DNA of 64,000 bases from Cupriavidus cauae (GTDB lineage: Bacteria > Pseudomonadota > Gammaproteobacteria > Burkholderiales > Burkholderiaceae): the NCBI RefSeq assembly GCF_008632125.1, contig NZ_VWRN01000074.1, positions 34,409-98,408 of the forward strand, given 5' to 3'. This document shows, piece after piece, positions 36,831 to 45,588 of the stretch. The position numbers and the translations under genes are program-made. Position 1 is the stretch's first letter. The number at the start of each line of letters is the position of its first letter. The notes under the pieces were generated by a model, which saw nothing but the letters and a program-made list of their open reading frames with translations, had not been told where the DNA came from and ran no database searches.

Positions 36831-37104
36831 GCCGGCGTCGGTCAAGCCAGCCGCCCTCGGGACTGGCAAGCCGGCGTCAGTCGAGTCAACCGCCCTCGGG
36901 GAGCGGTAGCCGGCGCCAGTCGAGTCGATCGCCCTCGGCGAGCGGTAGCCGGCGCCAGTCAAGTCAACCGCCCTCGGGGAGCGGTAGCCGGCGCCAGTCG
37001 AGTCAACCGCCCTCGGAGAGCGGTAGCCGCCGCCAGTCGACTCAACCGCCCTCGGGGCGCGGTAGCGGGCGCCGGTCCGGCGCTAGTCCAGCCAGCCGCC
37101 CGGG
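36828..37104 (+). repeat. 39-bp tandem array anchored on the rhodanese stop codon
   Basis: Six to seven units of 39 bp. The gene end GGGGACCGGTAG matches the unit end GGGGAGCGGTAG, and TAG recurs at 36907, 36946, 36985, 37024 and 37063 (the first unit, at 36867, has CAA, and there is one 1-bp insertion). The array fills the gap to the convergent ZIP gene. Confidence 0.9.
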
Positions 37105-37125
37105 GAGAGCGGCGGCTGGACGAAC

Positions 37126-37950
37126 TCAATGGTCGGTGTGCGCGTGCGCATGGTCGGCTGCGCCATGGCCGGCCTCGCCGTGGCCGTGGTGATCGTGGAC
37201 CCCGTCGGTCACCCAGACGATCGCCGCGATGCCGGCCGCCACCAGCACCACCTGCACGATCGATTCGCGCCAGCGCGGCTTGCGCTGCATCTGCGGCATC
37301 AGATCGCTGACCGCGATATAGAGGAAGCTGCTGGCGGCGATCACCAGCACATACGGCACCCAGCTGCTCATCTCGTCGAGCAGGAAGTACCCCACCAACC
37401 CGCCGACCACCGCGGCCAGGCTCGACAGCAGATTGAAGGCAAACGCGCGCGCCTTCGAAAACCCGGCATTGAGCAGCACGATGAAGTCGCCCACTTCCTG
37501 CGGGATCTCGTGCGCGGCGATCGCCAGCGCGGTGACGATGCCGATCTTCGGGTCGGCCAGGAAGGCCGCGGCGATCACGATGCCGTCCGCGAAATTGTGG
37601 AAGGTGTCGCCAACCAGGATGGTCAGGCCGCTGCGGCCCGCCTCTTCGCGGTCATGCCCGTGATGGTGATGATGACCGTCGCCCTCGTGATGGTGCGAAT
37701 GGCGCAGCAGCGAGATCTTTTCCAGCAGGAAGAAGCCCAGCAGGCCGGCCAGCAGCGTGCCGAACAGCGCGCGCGGGTCGGCGCCCGAGGCGAACGCCTC
37801 CGGCAGCGAATGCAGCAAGGCGGTGGCCAGCAGCACGCCGACCGAAAAACTGACCATGCGCTCCACCGCGCGCGATGCCGCGGTCAGAGACAGCAGGGCG
37901 GCACCGAGAATGCTGCCCACGCCGGAAATCGTGGTGGCCAGCAGGATCAA
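37126..37950 (-). CDS. ZIP-family divalent metal transporter
   Basis: A 274-residue ZIP transporter for uptake or export of zinc or similar metals. It has about eight helices, a long His-rich cytoplasmic loop (LRHSHHHEGDGHHHHHGHD) and the metal-path motifs HNFADGIVIAAAF and AAHEIPQEVGDF. The C-terminal tail is also His-rich (DHHGHGEAGHGAADHAHAHT), which is uncommon and suggests metal sensing or storage. A small palindrome lies about 95 bp upstream. Confidence 0.93.
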   Translation of the reverse strand: MILLATTISGVGSILGAALLSLTAASRAVERMVSFSVGVLLATALLHSLPEAFASGADPRALFGTLLAGLLGFFLLEKISLLRHSHHHEGDGHHHHHGHDREEAGRSGLTILVGDTFHNFADGIVIAAAFLADPKIGIVTALAIAAHEIPQEVGDFIVLLNAGFSKARAFAFNLLSSLAAVVGGLVGYFLLDEMSSWVPYVLVIAASSFLYIAVSDLMPQMQRKPRWRESIVQVVLVAAGIAAIVWVTDGVHDHHGHGEAGHGAADHAHAHTDH

Positions 37951-38041
37951 GACGAGCGTGGAAAAGATGATGGGCTCCCGGAGGGTTCGCCCCTGCCCGT
38001 GTCGCGGGCCGCGCGGCCTGGCCGCGTCGATCCGTATAAAC

Positions 38042-38054
38042 GCAACACTGTTGC
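38042..38054. promoter_or_regulatory. Palindrome upstream of the ZIP gene
   Basis: GCAACA-C-TGTTGC, a perfect 13-bp palindrome, adjacent to TATAAACG on one side. It may be a metal-responsive operator, but it does not match a standard Zur box. Confidence 0.4.
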
Positions 38055-38127
38055 AAGAGGCGCAAAGCCCGCATTGTACGGAGGTCGGGGGCGGTTTTGC
38101 AATGGGCCGAGCCTCCGTTGCAGCGGT

Positions 38128-38193
38128 CGTCGTCTCATTGCCGCCTCATCGTCCGCCCATCGTCCCCTCATCGTCCGCCCATCGCTCGCCCGG
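38128..38193 (-). repeat. Short 11-bp tandem repeat between dienelactone hydrolase and ZIP genes
   Basis: Six degenerate units of 11 bp, e.g. CGTCCGCCCAT and CGTCCCCTCAT. It lies in a 349-bp gap, the rest of which shows only the palindrome at 38042. Confidence 0.6.
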
Positions 38194-38299
38194 CGCCGGC
38201 TCAGCGCGGCGTGCCTGCTCGTGCCCGAGATTCCCAGAAAGGGGACGAACGTACCCAACCTGGAAATATGCCGGCGCCCGCCTACCCCCCAACGCCGCC

Positions 38300-39175
38300 T
38301 TACGCCACCCCATGCTCCTTGAACCACGCCAGGCACTTCTGCCAGCCGTCCTTCGCGTCCGCCTCGCGGTAGCTCGGCCGGTAGTCGGCATGGAAGGCGT
38401 GGCCGGACTCGGGGTAGACGATGAACTTGGAGGCCTTGGCCGCCGGGTTGTTGGCCGCCGCCAGCGCGGCCTTCATCCGGTCGACCGCCTCCAGCGGGAT
38501 GCCGGTGTCCTTGCCGCCGTACAGCCCAAGCACCGGCGCCTTCAGCTGCGCGGCGAGATCGATCGGATGGCGGGGCTGCAGCGGCGTGGTGTCGCCGTTC
38601 AGCCGGCCGTACCACGCGACGCCGGCTTTCAGCTGCCTGCTGTGCGCGGCGTACAGCCAGACCACGCGGCCGCCCCAGCAGAAGCCGGTGATGCCGACCT
38701 TGCCGAGATTGCCGCCGTTGGCGCCGGCCCAGGCCACCGCCGCATCGAGGTCGCCCAGCACCTCGTTGTCCGGCGTCTTAGCGATGATCTCGCGCTGCAG
38801 TTCCTGGATCGTGCCGAAGCTGGTCGGATCGCCCTGGCGCGCAAACAGCTCGGGCGCGATCGCCAGATAGCCCTGCTTGGCGAAGCGTCGGCAGGTATCG
38901 GCGATGTATTCGTGCACGCCGAAGATCTCGCTGATCACCAGCACCACCGGCAGGTCGCGCTTGCCCTGCGGCATCGCGCGGTAGATCGGCATCCTGAAGT
39001 CGCCGGAGGGGATGGTGACCTCGCCGGCCGTCAGCCCTTCGAAGTCGGTCTTGATCGCTTGCGCGGTGACCGGCAGCGCTGCGGCGGCGAAGGCCGAGCC
39101 GAGGGCGGTCTTGACGAAGCTGCGCCGGTCGAACGTCTGGCCGGGTACGAGGCTTTCGACTTCGGGCTTGAGCAT
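38300..39175 (-). CDS. Dienelactone hydrolase family protein with Tat signal
   Basis: A 291-residue alpha/beta hydrolase. The Tat-type signal DRRSFVKTALGSAFAAAALPVTAQA at about residues 16-40 predicts a periplasmic protein. The catalytic Cys is in GFCWGGR near residue 163, Asp in YGGKDTGI, and His in SGHAFHADY, the dienelactone hydrolase triad. It may act on lactones or esters; the periplasmic place argues against classic chlorocatechol degradation. Confidence 0.92.
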   Translation of the reverse strand: MLKPEVESLVPGQTFDRRSFVKTALGSAFAAAALPVTAQAIKTDFEGLTAGEVTIPSGDFRMPIYRAMPQGKRDLPVVLVISEIFGVHEYIADTCRRFAKQGYLAIAPELFARQGDPTSFGTIQELQREIIAKTPDNEVLGDLDAAVAWAGANGGNLGKVGITGFCWGGRVVWLYAAHSRQLKAGVAWYGRLNGDTTPLQPRHPIDLAAQLKAPVLGLYGGKDTGIPLEAVDRMKAALAAANNPAAKASKFIVYPESGHAFHADYRPSYREADAKDGWQKCLAWFKEHGVA

Positions 39176-39319
39176 GCGGGTCTCCTGATGTTGGCGAACG
39201 GGGGACGCTGCGCCAGCAGACGAGCCGGGGCATCAGGAAGGCGATTCTAAGCAAACATGGTGTCCAGCGCACGCTGCAGGCCGGCGGGCGGCGCGCGCAG
39301 TGCCCGCGCCCTTGCCGAG

Positions 39320-39450
39320 CGCATGTCGAGCTTCTACCGAGGCCCTACCAAGACCGTGCGGAGCCGCTGCGAAGCCCCTGCCGAGCCCTGCCGAGCCTCC
39401 GCCGAGCCCCCTCCGAGCCCCTGACGTGCCTTTGCGGCGCCCCTCCGAGC
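39320..39450 (-). repeat. Degenerate 10-11-bp repeat between NADH dehydrogenase and dienelactone hydrolase genes
   Basis: Imperfect units such as GCCGAGCCCT and GCCGAGCCTCC. Spacing varies by 1-2 bp and no stop-codon column is evident. It fills most of a 317-bp gap; nothing else was seen there. Confidence 0.5.
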
Positions 39451-39492
39451 CCGGCCCTTGCCGCGCCCGCCTCGCCCGGGGCGGCCAACCGC

Positions 39493-40821
39493 TCAGTGCA
39501 GCTTCACCCGCGGATTGGTCTTGCTGCGCAGCCAGTGCGCGACCGTATCGAGCGCCATCCGCACCGCGCCGTGCAGCGCCATCACGTGCATCCGGTACAG
39601 CGACGAGTACATCAGCCGGGCCATCAGCCCCTCGATGAACATCGAGCCGCCGATCAACCCACCCATCAGGTTGCCGACCGCGGTGAAACGGCCCAGCGAG
39701 ACCAGCGAGCCGAGATCCTTGAACTGGAATTCCGGCAGCGGCCGGCCCTCCAGCCGCGCCCGCAACGCGTCGTACAGAAAGCTGGCCTGCTGGTGCGCGG
39801 CCTGCGCGCGCGGCGGCACCGTGGTCTGCTTGGCCGGCCACGCGCAGCTGGCGCAATCACCGAACGCGAAGATGTCCGGGTCGTCTTCGCTCTGCAGCGT
39901 CTGCCTGACCACGATCTGGCCCTGCCGGCTCAACGTCAGGCCGAGCGTCTTCAGCACCGGCGGTGCGGTGATGCCCGCCGCCCACACCGTCAGTTCGGCG
40001 GGAATCCGTTTGCCGCTGGCGGTCAGCACCGCATCGGGCCCGATCTCGGTGACGCGCTCGCCGACCAGCATGCGCACGTCCAGCTTGCGCAGCAGTTCGG
40101 CGGTTTCACTCGACACGCGCTCGGACAGCGCCGGCAGGATGCGCGGGCCGCCTTCGATCAGCGTGATATGGATGTCGCGGCGGGGGTCCAGGCGGTGCAG
40201 CCCGTAGGCATTGAGCACCTGCGCGGTATTGCGCAGCTCGGCCGACAGCTCGACGCCGGTCGCGCCGGCGCCGACGATCACGACATCGACGTCCGGCCGG
40301 CCGTCGCCATCGTCGTCGTTTCGGCTGAGCCCGTTCTGCGCGCGGACACAGGCCGAGATCAGCCGGCGGCGGAAGCGTTCGGCCTGCTCGACGGTATCGA
40401 GCGCGATCGCATGTTCGGCCGCGCCGGGCGTGCCGAAGAAATGCGTGACCGAGCCGATCGCCAGCACCAGCGTGTCATAGGGAATGTCGCGCGCGGGCAG
40501 CAGTTCCAGCCCGTCCTGGTCGACACAGGCCGCGACCGAGATCGTCTTGCGCGTGCGGTCGAGGCCGGTCAGCTCGCCCTGCTGGAACTCGAAATGGTGC
40601 CAGAGCGCCTGCGCCGCATATTCGAGCTGATGGGTGTTCTGGTCCATGCTGCCCGCGGCGACCTCGTGCAGCAGCGGCTTCCAGATATGCGTGGGCGAAC
40701 GGTCGACCAGCGTGATATGCGCGGCGCCGCGCTTGCCCAGCTTGTCGCCGAGACGCGTCACCAGTTCCAGCCCACCTGCCCCACCGCCGACTACGACAAT
40801 CCGATGCGCGCTTGTTTGCAT
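39493..40821 (-). CDS. ndh: Type II NADH dehydrogenase-like FAD oxidoreductase
   Basis: A 442-residue NAD(P)/FAD oxidoreductase of the NDH-2 type, which passes electrons from NADH to quinone without pumping protons. FAD motif IVVVGGGAGGLEL at the N-terminus; NADH motif VVIVGAGATGVELSAEL near residue 175; second FAD motif IFAFGDCASC near residue 315; the C-terminal amphipathic region (SLYRMHVMALHGAVRMALD) could anchor it to the membrane. Start ATG 40821 (MQTSAHRIVVVG). Its upstream DNA holds a perfect 9-bp tandem array. Confidence 0.9.
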   Translation of the reverse strand: MQTSAHRIVVVGGGAGGLELVTRLGDKLGKRGAAHITLVDRSPTHIWKPLLHEVAAGSMDQNTHQLEYAAQALWHHFEFQQGELTGLDRTRKTISVAACVDQDGLELLPARDIPYDTLVLAIGSVTHFFGTPGAAEHAIALDTVEQAERFRRRLISACVRAQNGLSRNDDDGDGRPDVDVVIVGAGATGVELSAELRNTAQVLNAYGLHRLDPRRDIHITLIEGGPRILPALSERVSSETAELLRKLDVRMLVGERVTEIGPDAVLTASGKRIPAELTVWAAGITAPPVLKTLGLTLSRQGQIVVRQTLQSEDDPDIFAFGDCASCAWPAKQTTVPPRAQAAHQQASFLYDALRARLEGRPLPEFQFKDLGSLVSLGRFTAVGNLMGGLIGGSMFIEGLMARLMYSSLYRMHVMALHGAVRMALDTVAHWLRSKTNPRVKLH

Positions 40822-40879
40822 TGTTCTACCCGTTCTGGATGGTCGGACCGCCGGCATGCCGGCGGCGACTGCTGCCTGC

Positions 40880-40968
40880 TTCTGTCAGTTCTGTCAGTTC
40901 TGTCAGTTCTGTCAGTTCTGTCAGTTCTGTCAGTTCTGTCAGTTCTGTCAGTTCTGTCAGTTCTGTCG
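40880..40968 (-). repeat. Perfect 9-bp tandem array between polA and ndh
   Basis: About ten nearly identical copies of TTCTGTCAG (minus strand CTGACAGAA). Only the last unit varies. On the minus strand TGA recurs every 9 bp in the frame of the polA stop at 41023, though not adjacent to it. The near-perfect identity suggests recent or active expansion. Confidence 0.95.
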
Positions 40969-40973
40969 GCACC

Positions 40974-40996
40974 AGTTTGCTGCAATGCAGCAAACT
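40974..40996. terminator. Hairpin after polA
   Basis: AGTTTGCTGC-AAT-GCAGCAAACT, a perfect 10-bp stem 27 bp beyond the polA stop. No U-tract follows on the minus strand. Confidence 0.55.
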
Positions 40997-41022
40997 TGGC
41001 AAGACGGCACCGGGCGAACACC

Positions 41023-43827
41023 TCAGTGCGCTTCTTCCCAGTTCGCACCGACCCCGGTTTCGGCGACCAGCGGCACCCGCAGCGCCGCCACGCCGCACAT
41101 CAGTTCCGGCAGGCGCGTGCGCACCAGTTCCAGTTCGGCGGTCGGCACCTCCAGCACCAGTTCGTCGTGCACCTGCATGATCTGCCGCGTGCCGAGCGAC
41201 TCGCGCTCGATCCAGTCCTGCACCGCGATCATCGACAGCTTGATCAGGTCGGCCGCGGTGCCCTGCATCGGCGCATTGATCGCGGCGCGCTCGGCGGCCT
41301 GGCGGCGCGGGCCGTTGCCGCCGTTGATGTCCGGCAGCCACAGCCGGCGGCCGAACACGGTCTCGACATAGCCCTGCTCCCGCGCGGTCTGGCGCGTCTC
41401 TTCCATGTAGCGCGCCACGCCGGGATAGCGCATGAAATAGCGGTCGATATAGTGCTTGGCCGCGTCGCGCTCGATGCCGAGGTTGCTGGCCAGGCCAAAC
41501 GCGCTCATGCCGTAGATCAGGCCGAAGTTGATGACCTTGGCATAGCGGCGCTGCTCGCTGCTGACCGCATCCGCCGCCACGCCGAAGATCTCGGCCGCGG
41601 TCGCGCGGTGGATGTCGTCGCCGCGCGCAAAGGCGCCGAGCAGGTTCTCGTCGCCCGAGATATGGGCCATGATGCGCAGCTCGATCTGCGAATAGTCCGC
41701 CGACACGATCGCATGGCCCGGCGACGCGATGAAGGCCTCGCGGATGCGGCGGCCCTCCTCGGTCCGCACCGGGATGTTCTGCAGGTTCGGCTCGGTCGAC
41801 GCCAGCCGGCCGGTCACCGCGGTGGCCTGGCCGTAGCTGGTATGCACGCGTCCGGTGGCGGGATTGACCATGCGCGGCAGCTTGTCCGTGTAGGTCGACT
41901 TCAGCTTGGACAGCGCGCGATAGTCGAGCAGCAGCCGCGGCAGCGGATAGTCCTCGGCCAGCTTCTGCAGCACCTCTTCGTCGGTCGACGGCGCGCCGCT
42001 GCTGGTCTTCTTGACCACCGGCAGCTGCATCCGCCCGAACAGGATCTCGCCGATCTGCTTGGGCGAGCCCAGGTTGAACGGCTGGCCGGCGGCCTCGTAG
42101 GCGCGCTGCTCCAGTTCCATCATGCGCTGACCCAATTCGGCGCTTTGCGCGGCCAGGCGCGGCGCATCGATCAGCACGCCGTTGCGCTCGATCTTCTGCA
42201 ACACCACCGACACCGGCATCTCGATGCGCTCGTAGACGTAGCGCAGGCCCTCGGCCGCCTCGAGCTGCGGATACATCTTGCGATGCAGGCGCAGCGTCAC
42301 GTCGGCGTCCTCGGCCGCGTATTCGGTGGCGCGCGCCAGGTCGATCTGGTCGAAGCACAGCTGGTTGACGCCCTTGCCGCAGACCTCCTCGTAGGTCAGC
42401 GTCTTCAGGTTCAGCAGCCGTTCGGCGAGGCTGTCCATGCCGTGATTGCGGTGCGAGGCCAGCACGTAGCTCTGCAGCATAGTGTCATGGCGAATGCCGC
42501 GCAGCGCGATGCCGTGGTTGGCGAACACATGGACGTCGTATTTCAGATGCTGGCCGACCTTGTGCCGGTCCGGGTCCTCCAGCCACGCACGCAGCCGCGC
42601 CAGCACGAAGTCGCGCGGCAGCTGGCCGCGGCCTTCCATGCCCGCCACATCGGGGCCCTGGTGCGCGACCGGGATATAGCAGGCGATGCCGGGCTCGACC
42701 GACAGCGAGATGCCGACCAGTTGCGCCTGCATCGGATCGATCGACGTGGTCTCGGTATCGATGCAGGTCAGCTCGGCGCGTTCGATCCGGCGCGCCCATT
42801 CCTCGAGCGCGGACTCGGTGACCACGGTCTCGTAGCGGATCTCGGCCGGCGGGGTCTCCGCCACGGGCTCATCGGTGGCGGCCGGACCGTCGAACAGGCT
42901 CGCCTGCGGACCGCGCGACGCCGCGGCGGCAGCGGCCTGCGCGCGCGCATCGGGCAGGCGTTCGCCGGTCAGCTCGCGCAGCCAGGTCTTGAAGCCGTAG
43001 CGCGAGAAGAACGCGACCAGCTTCTCCTTGTCCTCGCCCATGTCGCGCAGCGCGTGGAAGTCGGGGATCGGTCCGGACAGATCGCAGTCGATCTTCACCG
43101 TCACCAGCTCGCGCGCGCGCGGCAGCCAGTCGAGCGTGTTGCGCAGGTTCTCGCCGACCACGCCCTTGATCTTGTCGGCGTTGGCCATGATGCCGTCGAG
43201 CGTGCCGTATTCGGTCAGCCATTTGACCGCGGTCTTCGGACCGACCTTGGGCACGCCCGGCACGTTGTCGACCGCATCGCCGATCAGCGACAGATAGTCG
43301 ACGATGCGTTCCGGCGGCACGCCGAACTTGGCCACCACGCCCGGCGGATCGAGGACCTCGCCGCTCATCGTATTGACCAGCGTGACGCTGTCGTTCACCA
43401 GCTGCGCCAGGTCCTTGTCGCCGGTCGACACCACGGTGCGGATGCCCTCCGCGGTAGCCTGGCAGGCCAGCGAGCCGATCACGTCGTCGGCCTCGACGCC
43501 ATCGACGACGACGATCGGCCAGCCCAGCGCGCGCACCGCCTCATGGATCGGCTCGATCTGCCGCGCGAGATCCTCGGGCATCGACGGGCGGTGTTCCTTG
43601 TATGCGGGGTACAGCGCATCGCGGAAGGTCTTGCCCTTGGCGTCAAACACGCAGGCGCTATACTCTGCCGGGTAATCGTTGCGCAGCTTGCGCAGCATGT
43701 TGATCATGCCGTAGATGGCCCCTGTGGGCAGGCCTTCGCCGTTGCGCAGATCCGGCAGCGCGTGATACGCGCGATATAGATAGCTCGACCCATCGACGAG
43801 CAGCAGTGTTTTAGGACTATCCGACAT
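41023..43827 (-). CDS. polA: DNA polymerase I
   Basis: Polymerase for Okazaki-fragment processing and repair. Three domains: 5'-3' exonuclease (LLLVDGSSYLYRAYHALPDL at the start; DDVIGSLACQATAEG), 3'-5' exonuclease (CIDTETTSIDPMQAQLVGIS, with DTE catalytic residues, so proofreading is likely retained), and polymerase (DYSQIELRIMAHISGDENLL; RRYAKVINFGLIYGM; QVHDELVLEVP). 934 residues, near the usual 930. ATG 43827 (MSDSPKTLLLVDG) is chosen; ATG 43833 would add two residues and overlap the divergent neighbour's start. Confidence 0.97.
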   Translation of the reverse strand: MSDSPKTLLLVDGSSYLYRAYHALPDLRNGEGLPTGAIYGMINMLRKLRNDYPAEYSACVFDAKGKTFRDALYPAYKEHRPSMPEDLARQIEPIHEAVRALGWPIVVVDGVEADDVIGSLACQATAEGIRTVVSTGDKDLAQLVNDSVTLVNTMSGEVLDPPGVVAKFGVPPERIVDYLSLIGDAVDNVPGVPKVGPKTAVKWLTEYGTLDGIMANADKIKGVVGENLRNTLDWLPRARELVTVKIDCDLSGPIPDFHALRDMGEDKEKLVAFFSRYGFKTWLRELTGERLPDARAQAAAAAASRGPQASLFDGPAATDEPVAETPPAEIRYETVVTESALEEWARRIERAELTCIDTETTSIDPMQAQLVGISLSVEPGIACYIPVAHQGPDVAGMEGRGQLPRDFVLARLRAWLEDPDRHKVGQHLKYDVHVFANHGIALRGIRHDTMLQSYVLASHRNHGMDSLAERLLNLKTLTYEEVCGKGVNQLCFDQIDLARATEYAAEDADVTLRLHRKMYPQLEAAEGLRYVYERIEMPVSVVLQKIERNGVLIDAPRLAAQSAELGQRMMELEQRAYEAAGQPFNLGSPKQIGEILFGRMQLPVVKKTSSGAPSTDEEVLQKLAEDYPLPRLLLDYRALSKLKSTYTDKLPRMVNPATGRVHTSYGQATAVTGRLASTEPNLQNIPVRTEEGRRIREAFIASPGHAIVSADYSQIELRIMAHISGDENLLGAFARGDDIHRATAAEIFGVAADAVSSEQRRYAKVINFGLIYGMSAFGLASNLGIERDAAKHYIDRYFMRYPGVARYMEETRQTAREQGYVETVFGRRLWLPDINGGNGPRRQAAERAAINAPMQGTAADLIKLSMIAVQDWIERESLGTRQIMQVHDELVLEVPTAELELVRTRLPELMCGVAALRVPLVAETGVGANWEEAH

Positions 43828-43831
43828 TCCC

Positions 43832-44800
43832 ATGGACTCGAAATTGACTGGTGCCGCGGCAAGCGGTGAACCCACCGCCCCCGACCACGCCAACGGCGTG
43901 GCCGGCAGCCGCAGCAACCCCGTGACCGCGGCGGTCCGTGCCAACGAAGGCAAGATCACCACGGCTGCGGATATGGATGTGAACGTCACCGTCGGCCCCG
44001 CCGACGATGGCCCGGGCGATACCGCCTCGCCCGCCGAAGCGCCGGCGTCCGCCAAGGCGGCGCGGACCAACCCGCGCAAGATGATTCCCAGCCTGCGTGC
44101 GCTGGCCGACGAAGATCGCGCGACTGCAAAGAAGGCGCGCGCCTCGTGGCAAATGTTCACGATTATGGCAGAGTTCATCGAGGCGACCGAGTACCTGTCC
44201 GAGGTCCGGCCGGCCGTCTCGATCTACGGCAGCGCGCGCCTGCGCGAGGATTCGCCGTACTACCAGCAGACCATCGACATCGCGCGGCTGTTCTCCGACG
44301 CGGGCTTCGCCGTGATCTCCGGCGGCGGCCCCGGCATCATGGAAGCGGCCAACAAGGGCGCGCACGCAGGCAAGTCCGCGAGCGTCGGCCTCAATATCGA
44401 ACTGCCGCACGAACAGCAGGGCAATCCGTACCAGGACATCGCCATGCGCTTCCGCCATTTCTTCACGCGCAAGGTGACCTTCGTCAAGAACTCGGACGCC
44501 TTCATCGTGATGCCGGGCGGCTTCGGCACGCTCGACGAACTGGCCGAGGTGCTGACGCTGGTGCAGACCGGCAAGTCGCGCGCGGTACCGGTGGTGATGG
44601 TGGGCAGCCGCTTCTGGAAGGGCCTGCTCGACTGGTTCCGCTTCACGCTGCTGCCGATGGGCCTGATCGCCGAGCACGACCTCGATCTGATGCAGATCGT
44701 CGACGAGCCGCACGAGGTGCTGGAGGCGGTCTACGACTACTACGAGCGCCGCGGCGGCGAAAACCCGATCCCGCCGAAGGAAGAGATGTTCTATCTGTGA
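43832..44800 (+). CDS. LOG-family (TIGR00730) Rossmann-fold protein
   Basis: A 322-residue LOG-family protein; characterised members are nucleotide 5'-monophosphate nucleosidases (PpnN, plant LOG). Motifs SGGGPGIMEAANKGA and PGGFGTLDELAEVLT are intact. The family core begins near residue 85 (WQMFTIMAEFIEATEYL); the first 80 residues are Ala/Pro-rich and probably disordered. The start at 43832 lies only 4 bp from the polA start on the other strand; ATG 43973 is an alternative that would free room for a polA promoter. No strong ribosome site precedes 43832 (AGGAC 14 bp upstream). Confidence 0.88.
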   Translation: MDSKLTGAAASGEPTAPDHANGVAGSRSNPVTAAVRANEGKITTAADMDVNVTVGPADDGPGDTASPAEAPASAKAARTNPRKMIPSLRALADEDRATAKKARASWQMFTIMAEFIEATEYLSEVRPAVSIYGSARLREDSPYYQQTIDIARLFSDAGFAVISGGGPGIMEAANKGAHAGKSASVGLNIELPHEQQGNPYQDIAMRFRHFFTRKVTFVKNSDAFIVMPGGFGTLDELAEVLTLVQTGKSRAVPVVMVGSRFWKGLLDWFRFTLLPMGLIAEHDLDLMQIVDEPHEVLEAVYDYYERRGGENPIPPKEEMFYL

Positions 44801-44968
44801 GTGGCGTGGGCGGGCGGTGCCCGAGTGCCCGAACCGCCTCGCCACGGGCCCGCGGGCGGCAGGAATTGCTAGAATGCAAGCCTGATGCCCGAGTCGCGCC
44901 CGGCCCTGCCGCGCGCGGCGCCCATTCGGATGCGCCGGCACCCCGCGCGCATCGCACAGGAGCCCGAG

Positions 44969-45409
44969 ATGACCTCCCTTTCCTTTCCGGCCGCCAGCGC
45001 GGACGAGCCGGAGCCCCTGCCGGGGGTTGCGCGACGCGGCCTGACGCTGGCCGCGACGGTACTCGCGCTGATCGCCGCGCCGGCCGCGCTGGCCCAGCAG
45101 TCCGCACAGCAGGCCGCCGACGACAACGGCGCGCTGTCCCAGCAGGAACTGAACGAGATCAACAACCAGCCCATCGCCCCGTCGGCGAAGACCCAGCTCA
45201 ATCATCCGCGCGAGCCGAGCTTCCAGCTGAACGAGGCCGATGGCACGCAGGTGCGCGAATACCGCGACCGCCGCGGCCAGCAGGTCGATATCGAAGTGAA
45301 GTCCGGCGCGGGCACGCAATACCAGATGAGCCGTCCCGAGGACAGCTCGCCGCGCATCCGCGAACGGGAAGTCAATCGCGTGCCTTCGGTGCGCGTGCTG
45401 CAGTTCTGA
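44969..45409 (+). CDS. DUF2782-domain secreted protein
   Basis: A 146-residue protein with an N-terminal hydrophobic segment (LTLAATVLALIAAPAALAQQ) and Ala-x-Ala-type cleavage near ALAQQS, then a DUF2782 domain (QVREYRDRRGQQVDIEVKSGAGTQYQM). Function unknown; it commonly precedes thrB in Burkholderiales. ATG 44969 is preceded by AGGAG at 7-bp spacing. The basic Arg/Pro stretch predicted from earlier frames is not part of it. Confidence 0.85.
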   Translation: MTSLSFPAASADEPEPLPGVARRGLTLAATVLALIAAPAALAQQSAQQAADDNGALSQQELNEINNQPIAPSAKTQLNHPREPSFQLNEADGTQVREYRDRRGQQVDIEVKSGAGTQYQMSRPEDSSPRIREREVNRVPSVRVLQF

Positions 45410-45415
45410 GCCTGC

Positions 45416-45440
45416 CGCGGACGGGGCCGACCCGTCCGCG
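45416..45440 (+). terminator. Hairpin after the DUF2782 gene
   Basis: CGCGGACGGG-GCCGA-CCCGTCCGCG, a perfect 10-bp stem 7 bp after the stop. No T-run, so it may be a transcript-stabilising or partial terminator between DUF2782 and thrB. Confidence 0.5.
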
Positions 45441-45588
45441 CGCGCCATCCGACGTTTCACCGCTCCCGGCCCGGGGGTTCGCTTCCGGGCCGCGCCGGAC
45501 GCCGCTGTCCGCGGCGCCACGGCATGCCGCGGGCCTTGCCCGCCGGCGCCATCCGGCTTTACATCCGGTTCCAACCAGACAAGACAGT

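Noticed and set aside
40880..40968. Translated repeat protein (LTE or DRT repeats) from the 9-bp array
   Set aside because: The open frames through the array lack ribosome sites and extend into neighbouring genes out of frame.
39496..43779. Open frame of 1427 codons on the plus strand opposite ndh and polA
   Set aside because: It spans two well-supported genes and the 9-bp array and shows only the Arg/His/Gln-rich composition of antisense frames in high-G+C DNA.
45410..45588. Threonine attenuator before thrB
   Set aside because: The hairpin at 45416 has no leader peptide rich in Thr/Ile codons and no alternative stem.
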